DNA from: Clostridiales bacterium
GTDB lineage: Bacteria; Bacillota; Clostridia; Lachnospirales; Lachnospiraceae
Assembly: GCA_012522735.1 (NCBI GenBank)
Contig: JAAYJU010000180.1
Span: 33,682-97,681 of the forward strand
DNA: 64,000 nucleotides
Direction of reading: 5' to 3'
In this document: one piece after another, positions 17,758-26,272 of the stretch
How positions within the stretch are numbered: the stretch's first letter is position 1
How the letters are laid out: each line of letters opens with the position of its first letter
Translations under genes and position numbers: made by a program
Notes under the pieces: model-generated
The model's input: only the letters and a program-made list of their open reading frames with translations
Told to the model about the DNA's origin: nothing
The model's database searches: none

Positions 17758-17805
17758 CATGGACTAATCAGCTTATTCGTGTATATTAGCATGTCTGATT
17801 AGCCT
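17758..17805. repeat. Element C: end fragment of the TIR family in the iscR-iscS gap
   Basis: Bases 17758-17781 match the right end of element A (10326-10349) at 22 of 24 positions. A CTGATTAG on the other side (17795-17802) pairs with CTAATCAG (17764-17771), making a small hairpin. The last codons of iscR lie in this copy, so the IscR tail (QANQTC) may come from the repeat. Confidence 0.65.
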
Positions 17806-18256
17806 GACTTTCTTGCGTAATACCTGCCTCTGCATTAACTCTCCTACTTTCAGCTACAAGGTCAGAAAGCATAATTCCATCCACCGCGTCATTTATACTA
17901 TCACTTATACGCTTCCACACATATTTTGTTACACATATATCTGAGTTGTCGCATGGTGTATCATTACTATTTATCTCATAGCAATCCACAGGACTTAAGT
18001 CTCCCTCCAAGGCACGCAAAATATCACCTACAGATATTTCCTCTGCAGGCATAGCCAATACATATCCACCCTGCGCTCCACGGATTCCATTGACAATACC
18101 TGCTTTCTTCAGCCTAGCCACAAGCTGCTCAAGATAGTTCAAGGATATGCCCTGTCTTTCTGCAATCTGACTTAAGGCAACCGCCTCATCATCAGTATTA
18201 ACCGCCAGGTCAACTACCGCTCTAAGTCCATATCTTCCTTTTGTAGTCAATTTCAT
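17786..18256 (-). CDS. iscR: Rrf2 family Fe-S regulator, IscR-like
   Basis: Winged-helix regulator that senses Fe-S cluster status and controls the isc operon. The 156 residues have the Rrf2 start (MKLTTKGRYGLRAVVDLA), the recognition helix near SLNYLEQLVARLKKAG, the wing GIRGAQGGYVL, and three clustered cysteines (Cys92, Cys102, Cys108) in the IscR position, which should bind a [2Fe-2S] cluster. It heads iscR-iscS-iscU-mnmA. A dyad at the transcription start (18319-18341) suggests autoregulation. Its last residues overlap repeat element C. Confidence 0.93.
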   Translation of the reverse strand: MKLTTKGRYGLRAVVDLAVNTDDEAVALSQIAERQGISLNYLEQLVARLKKAGIVNGIRGAQGGYVLAMPAEEISVGDILRALEGDLSPVDCYEINSNDTPCDNSDICVTKYVWKRISDSINDAVDGIMLSDLVAESRRVNAEAGITQESQANQTC

Positions 18257-18318
18257 GCTTACTCTCCATTCTACCAGTAAAGAGGAATTTTATTGGCTAT
18301 TTATATCCCACCAATTTA

Positions 18319-18341
18319 ATTCCTATTAAATTACTCGGTAT
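18319..18341. promoter_or_regulatory. Candidate IscR operator
   Basis: A 23-bp imperfect dyad with half-site ATNCCNANTAA (plus strand from ATTCCTATTA to CTCGGTAT) lies immediately downstream of the -10 box and covers the predicted transcription start. It resembles Rrf2/IscR type 1 sites loosely. Position and symmetry support it; binding is inferred. Confidence 0.5.
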
Positions 18342-18343
18342 TA

Positions 18344-18372
18344 AATATATCATCACATGATAAAATTGTCAA
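18344..18372 (-). promoter_or_regulatory. Promoter of the isc operon
   Basis: Minus-strand TTGACA (18367-18372) and TATATT (18344-18349) with a 17-base spacer. Transcription would begin close to 18337, inside the candidate operator. Confidence 0.78.
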
Positions 18373-18447
18373 CAATAAAATGACTTATACATAAGTTTTT
18401 ATTTGTTCAAATATATTAATAAAGAAGAGACTGACGGGGTAAGAAAT

Positions 18448-20025
18448 TTGAAGGTTAAACAAGCAGCTATATCTGGAAGTAAGCATATAGGCAGAAGTAA
18501 TATACTTAAAGGAACACTAATACTTACTCTGGCGGGATTCATCACCAGAGTTATTGGTTTTTTGTATAAAATATTTTTATCTAAGGTTATGGGTACCGAA
18601 TGGTTGGGGATATATCAGCTAGTATTTCCTGTCTATGGTATAGCCTTCACTATCTATGCGACAGGAATACAGACAGCATTATCTAGGCTTATTGCTGCTG
18701 AAATGGGAAAGAAAAATCATAAAAATATAGGAAGGATATTAAGAGTGGGCTTACTTCTTTCTGTTTCCTTAGCCTTGATACTCTCTTTTCTTTTATATAG
18801 ATTCTCAGATTATGTTGCACTTCGTTTTCTTTTGGAACCAAGAAGCTCGTCCTCTCTTAGGATACTTGCTGTCGTATTTCCATTCTGTGCTATAACCTCA
18901 TGCATTAACGGTTATTATTATGGATTAAAAAAAGCCGGTGTACCGGCGGAAAGTCAGCTGCTTGAACAAATGATTCGTGTAATCGTAGTATATATCGCAG
19001 CTTATACAGTTGGCAAAGGTAATTTTCAGGTGACATGTGAAATGGCTGTTCTGGGGTTGGTTATCGGAGAAATAGCCTCTAGTTTGTTTAATTTTTTATC
19101 TCTATTTATAAGTAAACCTCCAAAAGCAATGCTATACCCAGGGCCGGATCCTAATACCAAAACCTTAAGAAGAAAAACTATATTAGGGAATATTCTGCAC
19201 TTAAGCGTCCCCCTATCGACCAATCGTTTACTGATAAATATTCTTCATAGTATCGAAGCCGTGCTAATACCGACCATGCTTAGAAAATCCGGTCTTAGCA
19301 CAAGTGATGCATTAAGTACATATGGAACATTAGTTGGAATGTCCATACCTTTTATAATGTTTCCGACCGCAGTTATAAACTCTTTAGCTGTATTACTTCT
19401 TCCTACAGTATCAGAGGCACAAGCCATGGAAAACAATGATATGATTGGAAGGACAACTGCTGTTTCAATTAAATACAGCTTAATAATCGGTATTATGTCT
19501 ACCGGCATTTTCCTTTTGTTTGGTAATGAGCTTGGAATTAGCATATTTAATAGTGAAGAGGCCGGGTCTTATCTTATAGTACTGGCCTGGATTTGTCCTC
19601 TCATCTATATGGCGACCACTATGGGAAGTATAATAAATGGTCTAGGTAAGGCTCATATTACCTTTATAAATTCTATCGTTGGTACCCTTGTCAAAATCCT
19701 TATTATTATATTCCTGATCCCAAGAGAAGGAATCGGTGGATACCTTATAGCCTTACTTATAGGACAGTTGATTTTAACAATCATGGATTCTATCTATATA
19801 ATACGTAATATTTATTTTCAATTTGATGCCATTAACAGCTTACTAAAACCTGGTATAATAGTAGCTATGTCTGGTTTCATATTAAAGAGGATTTATGAAT
19901 ATCTACATAAAATAACGCAGATACATCAGGCGGTTTTTCTATTATCTTTCTGCTTGATCTTCTGCGTTGTATGCTTGATTTTATTTATTATTACCGATAT
20001 GATTTCAAAATCGGATTTTAAGTAA
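18448..20025 (+). CDS. Polysaccharide/lipid flippase of the MOP superfamily, SpoVB-like
   Basis: An integral membrane protein of about 525 residues with roughly 14 hydrophobic segments. It matches the SpoVB/MurJ branch of the MOP superfamily: SNILKGTLILTLAGFITRVIGFLYKIFLS at its start, then GIYQLVFPVYGIAFTIYATG, and GYYYGLKKAGVPAESQLLEQ. Members flip lipid-linked wall or spore-cortex precursors. No good ribosome binding site precedes the TTG at 18403, so I prefer the TTG at 18448 with GGGG nine bases upstream; this start is uncertain. Its 3' end overlaps the convergent cyclase gene by 8 bases. Confidence 0.85.
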   Translation: MKVKQAAISGSKHIGRSNILKGTLILTLAGFITRVIGFLYKIFLSKVMGTEWLGIYQLVFPVYGIAFTIYATGIQTALSRLIAAEMGKKNHKNIGRILRVGLLLSVSLALILSFLLYRFSDYVALRFLLEPRSSSSLRILAVVFPFCAITSCINGYYYGLKKAGVPAESQLLEQMIRVIVVYIAAYTVGKGNFQVTCEMAVLGLVIGEIASSLFNFLSLFISKPPKAMLYPGPDPNTKTLRRKTILGNILHLSVPLSTNRLLINILHSIEAVLIPTMLRKSGLSTSDALSTYGTLVGMSIPFIMFPTAVINSLAVLLLPTVSEAQAMENNDMIGRTTAVSIKYSLIIGIMSTGIFLLFGNELGISIFNSEEAGSYLIVLAWICPLIYMATTMGSIINGLGKAHITFINSIVGTLVKILIIIFLIPREGIGGYLIALLIGQLILTIMDSIYIIRNIYFQFDAINSLLKPGIIVAMSGFILKRIYEYLHKITQIHQAVFLLSFCLIFCVVCLILFIITDMISKSDFK

Positions 20026-21424
20026 CTGATTCATAAATCATGTAGCTATTCTTTCCCTTGTTCTTCACTTGATATAATGCCCTGTCAGCGCATTGAATAA
20101 GCTGTTCATAGTGAATTCCATCCTCTGGATATATGGCTATACCTACACTGCCTGATATTGAAATTTCACAGCTTTCATCGACATAGGTTGTATTTAAGGC
20201 TTTAATAAGTGAATCTGCTTTTCTCCTAATGGCTTTATCGTTATCAATATAGCCTATAAATACTGCGAATTCATCTCCACCAATTCTACCGATTATTTCA
20301 CCCTCTGTAAATACATCTCGAATACTTCCAATTACATGGGTAAGAACTCTATCACCAAGAAGATGGCCATGATTGTCATTTACCTTTTTAAAGTCATCAA
20401 AGTCAATGAACATAAGTACATGTCTTCCGTTTTTATTCCCATTTATATATTTTTCGATTTTTTTAATAGTAACCTCTCTATTATAGACTCCGGTTAAAGG
20501 ATCCCTGGTTGCTTTATATTCAAGTGAGTCTAATTCTCGTTTCTGGTAATCAACATTAACCATCTTACCTATTACCCGGCTTGGCCTCTTATCCTCTGTG
20601 TATATAGACTTCCCCATCATCTGACACCAGATATAATTATTATGGCGATCCTTAATACGACACTCTGTTGTTATAAACTCCTTACCCTTAGCTAGCGAGC
20701 TACAATACTCCAAAAAGACACCATAATCATCAGGATGCACTAAATCCTTGCGAGCAAAGAATTCCTTTACATAATCTGATATAACCGGATATCTTCCAAA
20801 AAGCTCTGAGTATTTTTCTGTATAGACCATTTTGTCTGTATCTACATAATACTCAAACAATACATCATGAGAAAGCTCAGAGGCTATCCTGTAACGCTCC
20901 CTATCCATTCTAAGCATCTCCTGCATCCTCTTTTGCTCTGTAATATCAACTATAACAGCCGAAACAGACTGGTACCCATCCTTAGCATAAGAGTAGTTTC
21001 CATTTATAAGTCCATATAAAATGCTACCGTCCTTTTTAACAAGACGAACCTCAGCATTAATAGAATTTGCTTCGATATTTTGAATTGCTCTTAAAAACGC
21101 TTCCTTATTCTCTGGGCAGACAAAATCTAAAAGTTTATTTTTATTATTATCTCTTGCCTCTTTCCTATTATATCCCAATAAATCATAAAATCCTTTACTT
21201 GCATAATCGATTCTATAAGCATCATCGGGTACAAAACGAACAAGCCCAGCCTGAATACTGTTAGTAAGCTTATTCAACTCAAGTGCCGATTTTGCTACCT
21301 TCTTTTCATTTTCCAATTTAATATACAATAAAGTAAAAATAGCCATTACTAATAAGCATCCCGCTATTATAACGGACACCAATAATAGATTAGAATTATT
21401 TTGTAGAAAATTTAAAACTATCAT
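20018..21424 (-). CDS. Membrane-linked diguanylate cyclase with two PAS domains
   Basis: 468 residues. One N-terminal membrane segment (about 10-34), a short coiled region, PAS domain 1 (about 45-165, ending in VSAVIVDITEQKRMQ), PAS domain 2 (about 175-295), and a C-terminal GGDEF domain with an intact catalytic RIGGDEF motif. It should make cyclic di-GMP in response to a signal sensed through PAS. I see no clear RxxD inhibitory site at the usual distance. GGGGGAGA precedes the ATG. It is transcribed alone, convergent with the flippase gene. Confidence 0.92.
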   Translation of the reverse strand: MIVLNFLQNNSNLLLVSVIIAGCLLVMAIFTLLYIKLENEKKVAKSALELNKLTNSIQAGLVRFVPDDAYRIDYASKGFYDLLGYNRKEARDNNKNKLLDFVCPENKEAFLRAIQNIEANSINAEVRLVKKDGSILYGLINGNYSYAKDGYQSVSAVIVDITEQKRMQEMLRMDRERYRIASELSHDVLFEYYVDTDKMVYTEKYSELFGRYPVISDYVKEFFARKDLVHPDDYGVFLEYCSSLAKGKEFITTECRIKDRHNNYIWCQMMGKSIYTEDKRPSRVIGKMVNVDYQKRELDSLEYKATRDPLTGVYNREVTIKKIEKYINGNKNGRHVLMFIDFDDFKKVNDNHGHLLGDRVLTHVIGSIRDVFTEGEIIGRIGGDEFAVFIGYIDNDKAIRRKADSLIKALNTTYVDESCEISISGSVGIAIYPEDGIHYEQLIQCADRALYQVKNKGKNSYMIYESVT

Positions 21425-21532
21425 ATACTATCTCCCCCACAGTATATCTGAAACACATTTGATAACTCGAAACATTAAATAATAACTCTAAAGACTGTTT
21501 TTCAACATTTTATTCTATTTTTTTCAAAATAA

Positions 21533-21578
21533 TGATATAAAACTTCTTATATAATATCATATAAGAGGTTTTATATCA
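21533..21578. terminator. Terminator downstream of metA
   Basis: A 19-bp near-perfect stem (GATATAAAACTTCTTATAT with its complement, one G-U pair) around a short AT loop. It lies 69 bases after the metA stop, and T-rich sequence follows on the minus strand. Confidence 0.7.
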
Positions 21579-21646
21579 ATCAGTTAAAAGTTTTAAAAAT
21601 TCTTAAAGTTCATAAGGTGTTACTTTGATAAATATGAAGTAGCAGC

Positions 21647-22552
21647 TTAAAGCTCATAAGGTGTAACTTGATATACATAATAATTAAGCCAGTTTGTATA
21701 CATGGTATTGGCATGAGCTCTCCATGTCAGATTCGGTCGTTGCTCTATACCATCTGAATGATAGTAATTAACAGGAGGCTCGGTATCTAACCCCTTACCA
21801 ATATCTCTTTTATATTCCTGATCTAATGATACTCTGTCATACTCAGGATGTCCCATAATAAAGAACTGCTTTCCTTCTCCAGCCATTACAATAAAGATGC
21901 CTGCCTCATCGGATTCTGCAAGAATAGTTAAGTCTTCATTCTCTAGTATGTCCTCTTTCAGTACTGTTGTATGTCTAGAATGAGGTGCATAAAAAACATC
22001 ATCAAATCCACGGACAAATGGTATCCTACGTCTAAGAACTCTATGCTCAAATATACCAAACATCTTCTTATCAAGCTGCCTTTTTTGAATTCCATAATGA
22101 TAATACAATCCGGCTTGGGCTCCCCAACAAAGATGCAATGTTGAGGTTACATGGGTTTTAGACCATTCCATTATTTCTTTCAGCTCGTCCCAATATGTTA
22201 CCTCCTCAAATCCCATTAGCTCAACAGGTGCCCCGGTAATTATAAGTCCGTCAAACTTACGGTTATATACGTCCTTACATGTAAGATAGAATTGATCCAG
22301 ATGACTGGTGGGGGTGTTTTTACCAACATAAGTACCCGTAGTCAAAAATGTTATGTCAACCTGTAGGGGTGTATTAGAAAGGCTGCGAAGTATCTGCACC
22401 TCTGTATCTTCTTTATTAGGCATCAGATTTAAAATAGCAATCTGAAGCGGACGAATATCCTGATGCATAGCCCTGCTTTCATCCATTATGAATATATTCT
22501 CATCTTCTAATACCCTTTTAGCAGGTAAATTACTCTGTACTTTAATAGGCAT
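21647..22552 (-). CDS. metAA: Homoserine O-acetyltransferase (MetA family)
   Basis: Acylates homoserine at the start of methionine synthesis. The 301 residues carry the MetA catalytic Cys142 (LHLCWGAQAGLYY), the GHPEYDR motif with catalytic His and Glu, and the ending WLNYYVYQVTPYEL. Residue 111 is Glu (GAPVE) where E. coli MetA has Gly. Published work on this family links Glu111 to acetyl-CoA use, so the product is probably O-acetylhomoserine despite the frequent succinyltransferase label. Downstream of an HD gene and ligA in a tight run; no SAM riboswitch is seen. Confidence 0.92.
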   Translation of the reverse strand: MPIKVQSNLPAKRVLEDENIFIMDESRAMHQDIRPLQIAILNLMPNKEDTEVQILRSLSNTPLQVDITFLTTGTYVGKNTPTSHLDQFYLTCKDVYNRKFDGLIITGAPVELMGFEEVTYWDELKEIMEWSKTHVTSTLHLCWGAQAGLYYHYGIQKRQLDKKMFGIFEHRVLRRRIPFVRGFDDVFYAPHSRHTTVLKEDILENEDLTILAESDEAGIFIVMAGEGKQFFIMGHPEYDRVSLDQEYKRDIGKGLDTEPPVNYYHSDGIEQRPNLTWRAHANTMYTNWLNYYVYQVTPYEL

Positions 22553-22579
22553 TAATCATCACCAACCTTATTTAAAATA

Positions 22580-23236
22580 TTATAGTACTTTCTGATTATT
22601 TATTATTAGTTCGAATTCTAGCTCAAGCTTATTAGCGGCTCTTTTACATAGGAGCATGCGGCCTAGAAATATTTCAAAATAATCCATAACAGGACTTATA
22701 GTGGTATCTATAGTCAGATTCAGCTGAAATATTTTACTATCAATTATCTCTACCTTGGATTCCTCTACAGCGTAATTCACTCTATCATGGATATCAAAGC
22801 TGGGAAGATCAAGATTACGGACCCGGCTTCGCCTTACATCTGTCTTATCGGCAAGAATAAGTGCAGCGGCAATAGCACTTACGGGTACCGCAGTTCCTTC
22901 ATCATGATTACCTATGGCTGCTATTACCTTAGCATTTTCCTCCGGCGTTGCCCCCAGCTTATCAAGTATACGAAAGGCCATGACAGCCCCGCTTTGTGCA
23001 TGCTCCTCACGATTAACGATATTGCCTATGTCATGCAAATAGCATGCAATTTGTGCCAGCTCCACATCCTGCCGAGGATAATTAAGAGTCTCCAATATAT
23101 ATTTTGCTACATTGGCAACCTTAGCTACATGGGCAAGACTGTGTTCAGTATACCCCAGTGATGAAAGTGTATTATCGGCCTGTATAATATATGTTTTTAT
23201 TGCTTCATTCTCTTTTATATCTTTAAATATAATCAT
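22580..23236 (-). CDS. HD domain phosphohydrolase
   Basis: A 218-residue cytoplasmic protein with an HD-type metal-dependent phosphohydrolase domain. The metal-binding His/Asp residues appear in HSLAHVAKVA, CYLHDIGNIVNREEHAQSG and GNHDEG. HD proteins act on nucleotides or cyclic nucleotides, but the substrate cannot be read from the sequence. It lies between ligA (12 bases) and metA (27 bases) and is likely co-transcribed with both. Confidence 0.82.
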   Translation of the reverse strand: MIIFKDIKENEAIKTYIIQADNTLSSLGYTEHSLAHVAKVANVAKYILETLNYPRQDVELAQIACYLHDIGNIVNREEHAQSGAVMAFRILDKLGATPEENAKVIAAIGNHDEGTAVPVSAIAAALILADKTDVRRSRVRNLDLPSFDIHDRVNYAVEESKVEIIDSKIFQLNLTIDTTISPVMDYFEIFLGRMLLCKRAANKLELEFELIINNQKVL

Positions 23237-23248
23237 ATTGTTCCCTTC

Positions 23249-25249
23249 CTAGTCCTCAAGCATATTCAAAAGCTCTTCCTCAGACAGTACTTTTACTCCC
23301 AGCTGCTCTGCCTTAGTAAGCTTACTACCGGCATTCTCACCCGCAATTACATAATCCGTATTCTTAGAAACACTTCCCGATACCTTACCTCCATGCTTCT
23401 TCACTAATTCCTCCATCTGTGTCCTACCCATGAAAGGTAGAGTTCCTGTAATAACCAGTGTAAGCCCTGTTAGACTTCCATTTGCGTTCGAAGCCTCTTC
23501 GCTTGATGTGAAGTTCACACCTGCCTGCTCAAGTCTTGACAATATATCAAGATTTTCAGGATTTGAGAAGAATTCTAGGATGGCTCTAGCGCTTATATCA
23601 CCCATATCCTTAACTGTAATAAGCTCCTCATATGAAGCCTCCCTAAGGCGGTTAATCGATTTGAAATGACTCATAAGCTCATAAGCTGCTTGGCGGCCTA
23701 TATTACGGATACCAAACCCTGTAATAAGACGATCTATATTGTTGTCCTTACTATTTTCTATGGTTGCTAGTAGCTTATCGGTATTCTTTTCTTTACCGAT
23801 TAAGCCCTTTTCAATCATTTCATCCCTATATTTGTCTAGATAGTATATATCGGCTATATCCTTTACATAGCCTTCCTTAACAAGAGCTTCTATATAAGCT
23901 TCTCCAAAGCCTTTAATATCCATGGCATTTCTTCCGACAAAATTCAATATATGCTGGGTAAGCTGGGCAGGACAATTAAGATTGATACACCTTATATCTA
24001 CTAAGCTATCGTCTCTTACAGCCGTACTACCACAGGAAGGACATTCTAAAGGAATACTATAGGGCTTGGCATCATGTGGCCGCTTCTCCTTCACTACCGA
24101 TAGAACCTCTGGAATAATTTCACCGGCCTTTCTGACAACTATGGTATCTCCGATTCTTACATCCAGCTGATCTATTCTATCCTGATTGTGAAGTGTTGCT
24201 CTCTCCACATTGGTTCCACAAAGGCGTATAGAATCAAAAATAGCAGTCGGAGTAATTCTTCCCGTCCTTCCCACCGAAAGTCTAATATCCCTTATAACGG
24301 TCTCCTTTTCTTCAGGAGGATATTTGTATGCTACCGCCCATCTTGGCACCTTAGATGTTGCTCCAAAATGCTCTCTATCTGATAGACTATCAACCTTAAC
24401 CACCGCTCCATCTATATCATAAGCGAAGCTTCCTCTAGACTCTCCGATATCGGTTATAGCCTCCCATACCTCATCGGCAGTTCTACATATTCTAAAGTCT
24501 TCTATAACCTTCATCCCTTGTCTTCTTAGCCACTCTAGGCTTTCAGAATGCCTGCCAAAGTCAATGCCCCTGCTATCTTGAACATTAAAGACGAAGAGAG
24601 AAAGCTTTCTCTCCTTCACCACCTTGGGGTCTAGCTGTCTAAGAGTTCCTGCTGCACAGTTTCTTGGATTGGCAAATAACTTTTTGCCCTCTGCTTCAAG
24701 CCTTTCATTGACCGCATCAAAGTCCTCGGACTTCATGTATACCTCACCTCTAACCTCAAGGTAGGGCACAGGCTCCTTTAATGTGCTTATATAATCCTTA
24801 ATCATTCTAATATTCTCAGTGACATCCTCACCATAATTTATACCGTCACCTCTGGTAACACCCATAGCAAATTGCCCATTCTCATATCGCAGGGAGACAG
24901 ACAGCCCATCAATCTTTCTTTCGACTACAAATACTGTATCTTCTTTTTCTCTAAGTATCTTATCTACGAAGCTATATACATCTTCCTTAGAAAAGACGTC
25001 CTGTAAACTAAGCATCGGTACATTATGCTTAACTAGGACACCCGCTTCTCTTTTTGCCTTTCCTCCTACCTTCTGGCTTGGGGAATCAATACTTTGAAGC
25101 TCAGGATGCTCTTCCTCAAGCTTTCTAAGCTTAACCGTAAGCTTATCATATTCATAATCAGAAATTTCAGGATCATCCTGGTTATGATACCTATCATTAT
25201 GATATCTTATCAACTCTCGTAAGTCCTCTATCTCCTGTCTTATATCCAT
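23249..25249 (-). CDS. ligA: NAD-dependent DNA ligase
   Basis: Seals nicks during replication and repair. The 666 residues show the Ia domain (YHNQDDPEISDYEYD), the adenylation Lys112 in VERKIDGLS, an OB fold, the four-Cys zinc finger (CPSCGS...CINLNCPAQ), helix-hairpin-helix repeats (ITGFGIRNIGRQAAYEL) and a C-terminal BRCT domain (LTGLTLVITGTLPFMGR). AGGTGA precedes the ATG. Full length, with no missing key residue. Confidence 0.97.
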   Translation of the reverse strand: MDIRQEIEDLRELIRYHNDRYHNQDDPEISDYEYDKLTVKLRKLEEEHPELQSIDSPSQKVGGKAKREAGVLVKHNVPMLSLQDVFSKEDVYSFVDKILREKEDTVFVVERKIDGLSVSLRYENGQFAMGVTRGDGINYGEDVTENIRMIKDYISTLKEPVPYLEVRGEVYMKSEDFDAVNERLEAEGKKLFANPRNCAAGTLRQLDPKVVKERKLSLFVFNVQDSRGIDFGRHSESLEWLRRQGMKVIEDFRICRTADEVWEAITDIGESRGSFAYDIDGAVVKVDSLSDREHFGATSKVPRWAVAYKYPPEEKETVIRDIRLSVGRTGRITPTAIFDSIRLCGTNVERATLHNQDRIDQLDVRIGDTIVVRKAGEIIPEVLSVVKEKRPHDAKPYSIPLECPSCGSTAVRDDSLVDIRCINLNCPAQLTQHILNFVGRNAMDIKGFGEAYIEALVKEGYVKDIADIYYLDKYRDEMIEKGLIGKEKNTDKLLATIENSKDNNIDRLITGFGIRNIGRQAAYELMSHFKSINRLREASYEELITVKDMGDISARAILEFFSNPENLDILSRLEQAGVNFTSSEEASNANGSLTGLTLVITGTLPFMGRTQMEELVKKHGGKVSGSVSKNTDYVIAGENAGSKLTKAEQLGVKVLSEEELLNMLED

Positions 25250-25349
25250 ATCTTATCACCTGAGCCCTTCTTCTATATATCCTAAATAATTACTTTCATA
25301 ATAATCATTATACTATATTGCCAGCATATTTTATGGGTATCTCTGAAAA

Positions 25350-26111
25350 TTAATCCTCATTATTTTCTAGCAATCTGTTTAGCTCTTCCATTTCCCTAGG
25401 TGTAATATTCCTCCAGGTCCCGCTCTTTAGTCTTCCAAGTGTAATGTTCATGATGCGAACTCGTACAAGCCTAACTACTCTGTATCCTAGATATTCGCAC
25501 ATTCGTCTAATCTGCCTATTAAGACCTTGGGTTAAGATAATCCTAAAGGTATTCTTATCAATTACAGTAATCTCACAGTGCTTAGTCACAGTATCAAGTA
25601 TGGGGACACCCTCAGACATTTGCTTAACAAATTCCTTGCTTATCTCCTTGTTCACAGTCACTATATATTCCTTATCATGGCCGTATCTTTCCCTAAGGAT
25701 ACTGTTAACTATATCTCCGTCATTGGTCAGTAGTATTAAGCCCTCTGATTCCTTATCGAGTCTCCCGATAGGAAATATCCTTGTAGGATAATTAATAAAA
25801 TCCACGATATTATCAGGTTCCTTTGAAGATGTAGTACTTACAACTCCTATAGGTTTATTAAAGGCAATCAATACTCTTTTCTCTTTATTACTGACTGGCT
25901 TACCATTAAAGGTTACACGATTTTCTGGATTCACCCTAGAGCCTATCTGAGCTTTAACACCGTCAATCTTTACTTTGCCCTCTTCAATATACTTGTCCGC
26001 TTCTCTTCTGGAACATAATCCAGCATCACTTAGAAATTTATTAATTCTAATACCATTGCCAGCCATAGATTTATTGGATTTATTTGAATTATCATTATTA
26101 TTTGTATTCAT
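25350..26111 (-). CDS. rluF: RluF/RsuA-type rRNA pseudouridine synthase
   Basis: Converts a uridine of ribosomal RNA to pseudouridine. An N-terminal S4 RNA-binding domain (about 22-68, RINKFLSDAGLCSRREADKY) precedes the catalytic domain with the active-site Asp in GRLDKESEGLILLTNDGD. The pattern is closest to RluF (23S U2604), but RsuA/RluB cannot be excluded. An Asn/Ser/Lys-rich extension of about 17 residues precedes the S4 domain. AGGAGTAAT precedes the ATG. It lies 100 bases upstream of ligA. Confidence 0.85.
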   Translation of the reverse strand: MNTNNNDNSNKSNKSMAGNGIRINKFLSDAGLCSRREADKYIEEGKVKIDGVKAQIGSRVNPENRVTFNGKPVSNKEKRVLIAFNKPIGVVSTTSSKEPDNIVDFINYPTRIFPIGRLDKESEGLILLTNDGDIVNSILRERYGHDKEYIVTVNKEISKEFVKQMSEGVPILDTVTKHCEITVIDKNTFRIILTQGLNRQIRRMCEYLGYRVVRLVRVRIMNITLGRLKSGTWRNITPREMEELNRLLENNED

Positions 26112-26203
26112 ATTACTCCTACTCTCTTGGTTATTGCCTTAATGATTTGAATGTTATTATATATTATTTTAATTCTTTAGTCTACTAAAAATAGGATAAG
26201 CTG

Positions 26204-26263
26204 AAGCTGTTGCAGTATAAAAGGGACATATATATATATGTCCCTTTTATACTGCAACAACTT
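26204..26263. repeat. 60-bp near-perfect palindrome
   Basis: The core 26209-26258 (GTTGCAGTATAAAAGGGACA.. and its exact complement) is a perfect 50-bp inverted repeat with an alternating AT centre, and one mismatch allows extension to 26204-26263. It lies 9 bases after the stop of the secreted-protein gene, so it could end that transcript, but no strong T run follows. Confidence 0.8.
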
Positions 26264-26272
26264 AAAGTTTGT

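Noticed and set aside
22553..23240. SAM riboswitch controlling metA
   Set aside because: metA follows an HD gene after 27 bases; there is no room and no riboswitch core motif.
25500..25520. TAATCTGCC as a further TIR-element end
   Set aside because: It is part of the conserved RluF-like coding sequence and has no partner end nearby.
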